Shown piece by piece: positions 52,435-59,657 of a stretch of DNA of 64,000 nt. The notes below the pieces were generated by a model. The model saw only the letters and a list, made by a program, of their open reading frames with translations. It had not been told where the DNA came from and did no database searches. Both the position numbers and the translations under genes were made by a program. Source of the stretch: Nostoc edaphicum CCNP1411. GTDB taxonomy: Bacteria; Cyanobacteriota; Cyanobacteriia; Cyanobacteriales; Nostocaceae. The stretch lies in the NCBI RefSeq assembly GCF_014023275.1, contig NZ_CP054698.1:2046001-2110000 (forward strand). The letters are read 5' to 3'. Every line of letters begins with the position of its first letter. The stretch's first letter is position 1.

Positions 52435-55107
52435 TTAGACCAACTGAATACTCAAATTGGATGCGAGATTTTCAAGGAAGGCGAACTGAGTTCCTTGGAA
52501 AGACAAATTACCGTTAGTATTGTCGTAAGAAAAGTCACCGAGGCTAGTAGTACCAAACCCTGTTTGAGATACTTGGATTACATCATTTTGACCAAAGTTG
52601 TAATCTTTGATGGTGTCAAGACCCTCATTAACGCTGTTGAAGATAAATTTATCTGCACCAGCGCCACCTGTGAGAACATCGTTACCTTTTCCACCAGTGA
52701 TAGAATCATTACCGAAGCCACCAGAGATAGTGTCATTACCATCTTTACCTTCTAATCGGTTATTTTGGCTATCGCCAGTAATGCTGTCACTTGCATTTGT
52801 GCCGATGAGATTATCAAAGTTGAGTACATTAAATGTTATTGTCCCCAGACTAGGAACGTTAAGAGCAGAGATAGTTTGCTCCTGCAAATTAGCGATGACA
52901 GATACACCAGCAAGAGATTCGGAGGAATCTATAGTGTTATTGGCAACACTAGCATCAGCAATAACCGTTTCTACTTTAAATACTGTGTCTGTTCCAAAAC
53001 CACCGGCTTTGGTGATTGTCCCTACACCTGATAGGGTGATGGCTCTACCCAGTTTGCCGTAGTCTGCGGTATCCGTACCATCTCCACCATCAATGCTGTC
53101 GTTGCCTCGACTGCCCTTGAAGGTATCATCGCCTGCACCACCGAACAATGTGTCATTACCCAGTCCACCATCAATCAGGTCATTGCCATCTCTACCATCA
53201 ATCAAGTCATTACCAGCAAGACCAGTTAATTGATTATTTTGGCTATCGCCCTTCAGGGTGTCATTGTTAATTGTGCCGATGACATTAGCAAAGTTGACTA
53301 CCTCAAATGTCAATGTTCCTAAACTAGGAACGTTAAGGGCAGAGATAGTTTGGGCTTGTAGGTCAGCAACAGCGGCTACTCCAGACAAAGATTGAGATGC
53401 ATCTATAGTGTTGTTGGCAACACTGGCATCAGCAATTACTTTCTCTACTTGAAAAACTGTGTCTGTTCCAAAACCACCAGCTTTTTCAACTGTCCCTACA
53501 CCTGACAAGGTGATTTTTTTACCTAAGCTACTGTAATCTACGGTATCAAAGCCCGTTCCACCATTAATGCTGTCGTTACCTCGACTGCCCTTAAATGTGT
53601 CATTGCCACCATTACCTGTTAATTTGTTACTTTGGCTATCACCAGCAATGAAGTCACCTGCATTTGTACCGATGACATCATCAAAGTTAACTACAGTAAA
53701 TGGCAATGTCCCCAGACCAGGAACGTTATTGGCTGTCAAAGTTTGGCTTTGTAGATTAACGGTGATTGATACACCAGCTAAAGATGCGGAAGCATCTATA
53801 ATGTTGTTAGCAACACTAGCATCAGCAATAATCTTTTCTACTTGAGATAGAGTGTCTTGACCCAATCCGCCAGCTTTTTTAACTGTCCCGACTTCTGAGA
53901 GAGTAATGGTTTGACCCAGCTTGCTGTAGTCTACGGTATCCGTACCAACTCCACCATTAATGCTGTCGTTACCCTGACTACCCTTAATGGTGTCATTACC
54001 TTCACCACCTAACAAGGTGTCACGGCCTTGTCCACCATCAATTAGGTCGTTGCCACCTCTACCATCAATCAGGTCATTACCAGCAAGACCAGTTAATTGG
54101 TTCTTTTGTCCGTCGCCCTTCAGGGTGTCATTGTTAATTGTGCCGATGACATTATCAAAGTTGACTACATTAAATGTTAATGTTCCCAAACCAGGAACGT
54201 TAAGGGCAGAGATAGTTTGGGCTTGTAGGTCAGCATTGGCAGGTACTCCAGACAAAGATTGAGATGCATCTATAGTGTTGTTGGCAACGCTAGCATCAGC
54301 AATGACTTTCTCTACTTGAAAAAGTTGGTCTTTTCCCAATCCATCAGCTTTGGTGATTGTCCCTACACCTGATAGGGTGATGGTTTTACCTAATTTGCTG
54401 TAGTCTGCGGTATCCGTGCCAACTCCACCATTAATACTGTCGTCACCTTGACCACCTTTAAAGGTGTCATCACCTGCACCACCGAACAATGTGTCATTGC
54501 CCAGTCCACCATCAATGCTGTCGTTGCCACCTCTACCATCAATCAGGTCATTACCAGCAAGACCAGTTAATTGATTATTTTGGCTATCGCCCTTCAGAGT
54601 GTCATTGTTAATTGTGCCGATGACATTATCAAAGTTGACTACATTAAATGTCAATGTTCCCAGACCAGGGACATTGAGGGCAGAGATAGTTTGAGCTTGT
54701 AGGTCAGCATCGGCAGGTACTCCAGACAAAGATTGAGATGCATCTATAGTGTTGTTGGCAACAGTGACATCAGCAATTACTTTCTCTACTTGAAAAACTG
54801 TGTCTGTTCCAAAACCACCAGCTTTTTCAACTGTCCCTACACCTGACAAGGTGACACGTTTACCTAAGTTGCTGTAGTCTGCGGTATCCTCACCATCTCC
54901 GCCATTAATGCTGTCGTCACCTCGACTGCCCTTAAATGTATCATCGCCACCACCACCAGCCAACGTATCATTAGCATCTCCACCATCAATGAGGTCATTT
55001 CCAAGACCACCGGAGATATTGTCATTGCCTCCACGACCAGAAATCTGATCGTCACCACTAGTACCCACCAAAAAGTCATTGTTAGGAGTACCAACAATAA
55101 TGGACAT
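52435..55107 (-). CDS. RTX (hemolysin-type) calcium-binding repeat protein 2
   Basis: An 890-residue protein. It opens MSIIVGTPNNDFLVGTSGDDQISGRGGNDNI and ends with a C-terminal RTX domain (FIFNSVNEGLDTIKDYNFGQNDVIQVSQTGFG). Between them are about five large composite units of 110-160 residues. Each has GGxGxD nonapeptides followed by a fixed non-RTX module: DTADYSKLGKTITLSGVGTI, then FQVEKVIADASVANNTIDAS and LNVPGLGTLTFNVVNFDNVIGT. There is no signal peptide; type I secretion is expected. It resembles RTX protein 1 in both termini, but its repeat units differ. Confidence 0.9.
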   Translation of the reverse strand: MSIIVGTPNNDFLVGTSGDDQISGRGGNDNISGGLGNDLIDGGDANDTLAGGGGDDTFKGSRGDDSINGGDGEDTADYSNLGKRVTLSGVGTVEKAGGFGTDTVFQVEKVIADVTVANNTIDASQSLSGVPADADLQAQTISALNVPGLGTLTFNVVNFDNVIGTINNDTLKGDSQNNQLTGLAGNDLIDGRGGNDSIDGGLGNDTLFGGAGDDTFKGGQGDDSINGGVGTDTADYSKLGKTITLSGVGTITKADGLGKDQLFQVEKVIADASVANNTIDASQSLSGVPANADLQAQTISALNVPGLGTLTFNVVNFDNVIGTINNDTLKGDGQKNQLTGLAGNDLIDGRGGNDLIDGGQGRDTLLGGEGNDTIKGSQGNDSINGGVGTDTVDYSKLGQTITLSEVGTVKKAGGLGQDTLSQVEKIIADASVANNIIDASASLAGVSITVNLQSQTLTANNVPGLGTLPFTVVNFDDVIGTNAGDFIAGDSQSNKLTGNGGNDTFKGSRGNDSINGGTGFDTVDYSSLGKKITLSGVGTVEKAGGFGTDTVFQVEKVIADASVANNTIDASQSLSGVAAVADLQAQTISALNVPSLGTLTFEVVNFANVIGTINNDTLKGDSQNNQLTGLAGNDLIDGRDGNDLIDGGLGNDTLFGGAGDDTFKGSRGNDSIDGGDGTDTADYGKLGRAITLSGVGTITKAGGFGTDTVFKVETVIADASVANNTIDSSESLAGVSVIANLQEQTISALNVPSLGTITFNVLNFDNLIGTNASDSITGDSQNNRLEGKDGNDTISGGFGNDSITGGKGNDVLTGGAGADKFIFNSVNEGLDTIKDYNFGQNDVIQVSQTGFGTTSLGDFSYDNTNGNLSFQGTQFAFLENLASNLSIQLV

Positions 55108-55809
55108 AATATATAACCTTTATAGTTTTGCAGATCAAGTTCGCCTGATCAACGTAATACTCGCATGCTACATTGATTTGAATTATGAATTTATGATGAA
55201 ATATACTTCAACATAAGTAATGGTATTTTATATATCTGGCGAGAGAAAAATGGTCTTGTTTAATAAAATTATTTAAATTTGTTAAAGGGACTCAAAATGC
55301 GGGTATTCTGTGCCATAAATTTTAGAAAACAATAAAATATAAGACTCATACACTACAAATTCATTTTCTCTTTGAAATAAAGAGAATAGGTTGTTTTACT
55401 TTTTTAAAGTATCCATTAATAGTAAATAGACCATCAAAATTTTTCGGATAAACCCAAGAATCTCTCTTTTCGTCTGGGTAAAGGTTAAAAGGCAAGGGGT
55501 AAAGGTAAATTTAAACCCTTTCCCCTTTAACCAAAAAGTATTGAATAGATTATGTTGTAGGGGCACAGCAATATTTATAAGGTTGTGGTAAGATTTATTA
55601 CTATTTTTACATAATTATACGTATTAAGGTAACGTTCGCACTTAGATCAAAATTGCCTAGCTTTCAGCCTAGTTTGCATAACTTCCGATACATTACCGCA
55701 AATGCGCTGATATTTTAATTTCCCTTCTTCATAAATTCCGCAAAAACACCGTTACGCTATTTGTCCTTGTGATCAAAACTGAGAGCATCCAGTTTATGAG
55801 GGCGTGTTT
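55108..55809. other. Non-coding spacer of 0.7 kb
   Basis: This AT-rich stretch contains the promoter region of RTX protein 2 and a hairpin-like segment near 55470-55545, where GGTAAAGGTTAAAAGGCAAG faces AACCCTTTCCCCTTTAACC. No gene or known RNA was recognised. Confidence 0.5.
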
Positions 55810-56043
55810 ATGACCAACCCTGTAAAGACGGTTATCCAAGTCAATCTGGAGATAGCTCTAGAAGTAGCTCAAGAATTGGAGCAGGCTCCATACACTCAAC
55901 TCAGTACTTATTGTTTAGAGATTTTACGGGAGATAGGATGTCCTGGTACTGAACTCCCAGTTAACTTACAAACTCGCGATCAGCAGCTAAACTTTATCAC
56001 AGGCTTTGCATCTTATGCTTTTGGGGAGGTACAAAGTGTATAA
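55810..56043 (+). CDS. Small hypothetical protein (77 residues)
   Basis: The start ATG 55810 has GAGG at 55798-55801, a good spacing; a GTG at 55804 is too close to that site. The protein (MTNPVKTVIQVNLEIALEVAQEL onward) is helical and acidic with two Cys, and belongs to no family I recognise. Its stop overlaps the next gene by eight bases, and the ribosome site of that gene lies inside its coding sequence. The two genes are therefore translationally coupled. Confidence 0.6.
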   Translation: MTNPVKTVIQVNLEIALEVAQELEQAPYTQLSTYCLEILREIGCPGTELPVNLQTRDQQLNFITGFASYAFGEVQSV

Positions 56044-56284
56044 GGCATTAATTGAAGATATATTTTATGATTCGGAAGGGACAGAAGAAACTACTTTTCC
56101 TGCCACAGATGAAGATTTATTAATTTTAACAGAAAAATTTTTAGGGTTTGAAATTCCCTCAAAGGTTTTCTTGCAAGCTATAGCCATTGCTGATTACGAC
56201 GGTGCAGCGGCTTTTCGCTACGTTGATAATTATTTGATTACTCAGCAACATCTACGGCTAATCCTTCTAAACCGCGATCGCTAG
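56036..56284 (+). CDS. Small hypothetical protein (82 residues), coupled to the preceding gene
   Basis: The start is GTG 56036, with the strong site GGGGAGGT at 56023-56030. A longer reading from ATG 56006 would ignore that site. The protein (VYKALIEDIFYDSEG onward) is acidic and helical in the middle (EDLLILTEKFLGFEIPSKVFLQAIAIADYDG). Its last residues, HLRLILLNRDR, are encoded by DNA that on the other strand encodes the end of the glycosyltransferase. The natural C-terminus may therefore have been altered by rearrangement. The function is unknown. Confidence 0.6.
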   Translation: MYKALIEDIFYDSEGTEETTFPATDEDLLILTEKFLGFEIPSKVFLQAIAIADYDGAAAFRYVDNYLITQQHLRLILLNRDR

Positions 56285-57275
56285 CTACTACAGGTATACC
56301 AGCTGCCATTGCCTCTAAAGTTTTATTTTTAATGCCAAACCCAGTTCGCATGGGTACAACGCAGATGGTGGCTTGATGTAAATATTCTGCCATCGAAGGT
56401 ACACGCCCAAGCACATTAATCCCTGGCTTTTTATTAAGTGCTAAAACTTCTGGCACCGGATGAGAACCGACAATATCGAAAGTTGTATTGGGATACAATT
56501 TTTGGATTTCTGGCAAGACTTCGTTGCTGAAAAAGCAGACAGCATCAATGTTTGCTAAATTGTCCATTGCACCGATAAAAATTAAGCGATGTCCTCCGGG
56601 ATCTTTGGTGCGGTTGGGGAAAGAAACTAAATCTACGCCATTGGGAATAACTGTAATCTCACTATTGGGGTTAAATTCTTGTAGTTGAATTTTATCTTCT
56701 TCTGTTGTCGCGACAATTGCCGAAAACTTAGCACAGTAGCTTTGCTCATAACGACGTAAAAGTGGCAGATTAATTTTGTCTCGGAGGGAATTTTCCGAAA
56801 TGCCAGTTGCTAGTTGGTTACGACAGGTAGCGTAAACAGAACTATGAACATTAACTATGGTTTTTAGCTGTTTCTGAAAATGTGGCTGCACATAAATTTC
56901 ATTGACGCTATGTTCGCAGGTAATCACATCACATTTCCCCGCTTCCACCCAGTTATCAACCCAGGCTTGCATCTCAGCTGAGTAACGATTGAGTACACTT
57001 GGGGGTGTCCCCTGTTGCAAAAATCTACCAAATCGTTGTATTTTCTGCAATATTCCGGTGGTTCGAGAATCTGGCGGGCGTTCAAAAATGGCTAGATGAT
57101 CCACACAATCGCGTAATCCTGCTACTTCTGCGTCTGTAACATCGCTCTCGCGTTGAGTCGCAAGGGTAACAGTATGGCGTTGACTCAAGTACTTAAGTAA
57201 ATTAAATGTCCTGACTTGGGTTCCCCCGCGCGTTGCTGGGTAGGGAAAGGTGGAAGATAGCATTAAAATGTTCAT
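56238..57275 (-). CDS. Glycosyltransferase family 4, C-terminally truncated
   Basis: A 345-residue protein. It starts MNILMLSSTFPYPATRGGTQVRTFNLLKYLSQRH, a typical GT4/GTB nucleotide-sugar transferase opening. The second Rossmann half has VIPNGVDLVSFPN, HRLIFIGAMDNLANIDAVCFF, INVLGRVPSMAEYLHQATICVVPMRTGFGIKNKTLEAMAAGIPVVAS. It stops at GLEGLAVDVAE, where relatives continue for another 50-60 residues that complete the C-terminal helices. The end lies inside a 47-base antisense overlap with the small gene at 56036. It is probably a truncated, perhaps inactive enzyme of cell-surface polysaccharide synthesis. Confidence 0.82.
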   Translation of the reverse strand: MNILMLSSTFPYPATRGGTQVRTFNLLKYLSQRHTVTLATQRESDVTDAEVAGLRDCVDHLAIFERPPDSRTTGILQKIQRFGRFLQQGTPPSVLNRYSAEMQAWVDNWVEAGKCDVITCEHSVNEIYVQPHFQKQLKTIVNVHSSVYATCRNQLATGISENSLRDKINLPLLRRYEQSYCAKFSAIVATTEEDKIQLQEFNPNSEITVIPNGVDLVSFPNRTKDPGGHRLIFIGAMDNLANIDAVCFFSNEVLPEIQKLYPNTTFDIVGSHPVPEVLALNKKPGINVLGRVPSMAEYLHQATICVVPMRTGFGIKNKTLEAMAAGIPVVASDRGLEGLAVDVAE

Positions 57276-57429
57276 ATAAGTGATGAATCAAATGTGATAT
57301 GTACACCATGACCTCATTGGAGGCTGTATGTCATCATTTGATTTATTAAAAAGAATTCAGGAGTCATATAGTCATTTTCAATCCGGTGAGGTACAGGTAT
57401 GCAAATAGACCTAACCCCCTTCCCGAAGC

Positions 57430-57584
57430 CTACGATGTACACACAAATCTTAAATAGCTGATTAACCAGCGTTTTACCCCACCCTAACCCTCCCCTTGCA
57501 AAGGGGAGGGAACTAGATTTCCGGCTTCCCCCCAATGCATCGGGGGGATTGAGGGGGGTAATTCGACTTGTGTGTACACCGTAG
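57430..57584. mobile_element. Inverted-repeat element bounded by GTGTACAC-core 20-mers
   Basis: CTACGATGTACACACAAATC (57430-57449) is mirrored by GACTTGTGTGTACACCGTAG (57565-57584), 18 of 20 complementary. The interior holds the CCCTCCCCTTGCAAAGGGGA hairpin and CCCCCCAATGCATCGGGGGG. The motif matches the 12706 repeats. Confidence 0.65.
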
Positions 57585-57826
57585 TTGCAAAGGGGAGGGA
57601 ACCGGATTTCTTTTTTCCCACCATGCATCGGGAGAATTGAGCAGGGTGGTTTCATACAACCAGAGAAAAACTAAAACTGGGTTTCAAAGCCTCTCTCCGT
57701 TTCGGGGAGAGGAATGGAAGTGGGGTAAAAAGCCATGCTACAAAACAAGAAATCAAGGCTTATGTATTTTTCTTTTTTCGTATGAAACCATCCTGCATGC
57801 ATTGGGAGGATTGAGGGGGGTAATTT

Positions 57827-57847
57827 GACTTTGTGTGTACACCGTAG
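57827..57847. repeat. Further copy of the GTGTACAC-core 20-mer
   Basis: GACTTTGTGTGTACACCGTA plus G differs from the 57565 copy by one inserted T. It is likewise preceded by GAGGGGGGTAATT. The spacer 57585-57826 between the copies is repeat-derived. Confidence 0.7.
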
Positions 57848-57917
57848 CCTGGCTTGCAGAGAGGGAGTTGGGTTGTTTATACTTCACTCAAGCGAGAACC
57901 GCTATTATTCAGCGTAT

Positions 57918-57949
57918 AACGGCTAGACTGAGCGCTCAGTCTAGCCGTT
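57918..57949. repeat. Perfect 32-base palindrome upstream of hemD
   Basis: AACGGCTAGACTGAGC is followed immediately by its exact reverse complement, with no loop. It lies 51 bases before the hemD start. It could be a protein-binding operator, a cruciform or a hairpin in the leader. Confidence 0.75.
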
Positions 57950-58000
57950 GTATAGAATTCATGCTGAATTCTAACTCCTGAATCCTGTTCCGATAAACAA

Positions 58001-58861
58001 ATGCACACCCAATCAAGAGAAATTAACCTGCTGACTCCATCTAGAGAATTACCTCTATATGGCAAGAGAATTTTAGTAACAGCGCCGAGAAATTATGCTT
58101 ATAGGTTATCTGAACAAATCATCAAGAAAGGTGGTTTACCTGTTGTCATGCCTACTATCGAAACCTGCTATTTATCAAACTACACTAAGTTAGATGCTGC
58201 TCTAGATCACATAGACGAATTTGATTGGATTGTCTTCACCAGTAGAAATGGGATCGCTGCATTTTTTCACCGCATGAATGATTTAGATATTCCTATCTCT
58301 GTGGTACAAAAATGTCACTTATGTGCTTTAGGAAAAGATGCAGAAAGCTTATTGTCTTTTTGTGGCAAGGTGGATTTAATTCCAGCAGAATCTAGCCCAG
58401 CCGGAATTGTGGCTGAATTAGCGAAACTTCCGCAAATTCAAGATAAAAAAGTGCTGATACCTGCTCCAGAAGTGGTTGGTTTGCCTGAACCTGATGTTGT
58501 ACCCAATTTAATTACGGATTTGCAGAAATTGGGTATAGAAGTAACTCGTGTCCCTACCTATATCACGCAGGGTTTAAACAAAAGTATCTACGGTATTGAA
58601 TTAAACTTGATGCGTCAAGGAATTATTGATGTAATTGCCTTTAGTAGCACAGCGGAAGTAGAAAGCTTTTTGACAATGGTCAATTCGCCAAGCGATTATG
58701 AACGTTGCATTATTGCATGTTTCGGCCCTTATACAACTGCTAATGCGCGAAAGTTGGGTATGAATGTCTCTATCGTGTCTAGGGATTATAGTTCATTTGA
58801 GGGATTTGCTGAAGCGATGTCTACGACGGGCTACGCCTACGCAGCATTTTTTCCTCTGTGA
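58001..58861 (+). CDS. hemD: Uroporphyrinogen-III synthase (HemD-like)
   Basis: A 286-residue soluble protein with two alternating halves. LYGKRILVTAPRNYAYRLSEQIIKKGGLPVVMPTIET opens the first domain. DEFDWIVFTSRNGIAAFFHRM carries the SxNG motif, and later come DVIAFSSTAEVESFL and IACFGPYTTANARKLGM, all typical of HemD. The enzyme closes and inverts ring D of hydroxymethylbilane to give uroporphyrinogen III for haem and chlorophyll. The final residues TTGYAYAAFFPL are encoded by the dispersed GGGCTACGCCTACGC repeat. A strain may carry a second copy, so it could be a paralogue. The ferredoxin gene follows. Confidence 0.85.
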   Translation: MHTQSREINLLTPSRELPLYGKRILVTAPRNYAYRLSEQIIKKGGLPVVMPTIETCYLSNYTKLDAALDHIDEFDWIVFTSRNGIAAFFHRMNDLDIPISVVQKCHLCALGKDAESLLSFCGKVDLIPAESSPAGIVAELAKLPQIQDKKVLIPAPEVVGLPEPDVVPNLITDLQKLGIEVTRVPTYITQGLNKSIYGIELNLMRQGIIDVIAFSSTAEVESFLTMVNSPSDYERCIIACFGPYTTANARKLGMNVSIVSRDYSSFEGFAEAMSTTGYAYAAFFPL

Positions 58862-59007
58862 TTTTGGTGTGGAGCTTTTGATATATATAAACTAGCCCCA
58901 TTAACCATTTGAGAATCTAAAACAGTCAACCATAATCAACTCTAGACTAGCAGCACATAAACCCGTAGTATCAAAAATGGAGTTTATATTGAGTTAGGAT
59001 TTTTTAC

Positions 59008-59307
59008 ATGGCAACTTACAAAGTTACATTACGTACCCCAGACGGCGAAAAAGTAATTGAAGTCCCTGAAGATGAATACATTCTAGAGATCGCTAACGAG
59101 GAATATGAGCTAGACTTGCCCTATTCCTGTAACGCTGGTTCTTGTTCTACCTGCACCGGAAAGCTGATTTCAGGTGAAATTGACCAAGATGATCAGAACT
59201 TCTTAGACAACGATCAAATTGACGCAGGATGGGTTCTCACCTGCGTGGCCAAGCCCCTTTCTGATTGTGTAATCGAAACCCATCAAGAGGAAGCGCTTAA
59301 CGCTTAA
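59008..59307 (+). CDS. Plant-type [2Fe-2S] ferredoxin
   Basis: This 99-residue protein has the four cluster cysteines in [13 protein letters not shown] (CxxxxCxxC) and LTCVAKP. It is a soluble one-electron carrier. It resembles photosynthetic PetF in length and layout ([31 protein letters not shown]), but differs at several positions such as the N-terminal strand and [13 protein letters not shown]. It may be a paralogue used in non-photosynthetic or heterocyst electron transfer. It has its own spacer of 146 bases after hemD and is the last gene before a plus-strand terminator. Confidence 0.94.
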   Translation: MATYKVTLRTPDGEKVIEVPEDEYILEIANEEYELDLPYSCNAGSCSTCTGKLISGEIDQDDQNFLDNDQIDAGWVLTCVAKPLSDCVIETHQEEALNA

Positions 59308-59359
59308 CTAAGAAATGTGGATTTAATCAAGAGCAAGTTTTGTAGGGAAGGCAGAATCA

Positions 59360-59440
59360 GCGGTGGCTACCCTGCGGTTTTTCCGAAAAGAGTACCACCC
59401 TTAGCGCAGCATCTCCTAGAGAAGCAGACGCATCAAAAAG
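59360..59440. repeat. Dispersed GAAGCAG/TAGCGCAGC-type repeat
   Basis: The sequence contains TACCCTGCGGTTTTTCCG and TTAGCGCAGCATCTCCTAGA, followed by GAAGCAGACGC. This is the same family of palindromic repeats as at 8270-8405. A minus-strand open frame covers it but is repeat DNA. Confidence 0.5.
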
Positions 59441-59589
59441 CATCATAACTGCCATTGTGTTAGTGATGAATTTCCGTAAGACATCTAAAATCTGAGGTAG
59501 TGCCGTACTGTCGGCCATCACACACCTTACTTGATTTAAAATTTTGCACTTTCCTAAAAAATCTCTATAGGCTAAGTAATTCACACTAG

Positions 59590-59620
59590 AAAGCGCTCCC
59601 CTTTTGGAGAGCGCTTTTTA
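59590..59620 (+). terminator. Rho-independent terminator
   Basis: AAAGCGCTC pairs exactly with GAGCGCTTT (59590-59598 and 59609-59617) and runs into TTTTTATTT on the plus strand. It is the best terminator in the window. It lies 283 bases after the ferredoxin stop and 38 bases beyond the kinase stop on the other strand. Confidence 0.75.
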
Positions 59621-59657
59621 TTTAGTTTATATAGTGCTTCTCAATTGAGTCCAATTA

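Noticed and set aside
59357..59584. 75-codon minus-strand frame between ferredoxin and the hybrid kinase
   Set aside because: Much of it is the GAAGCAG-type repeat and the residues match nothing recognisable.
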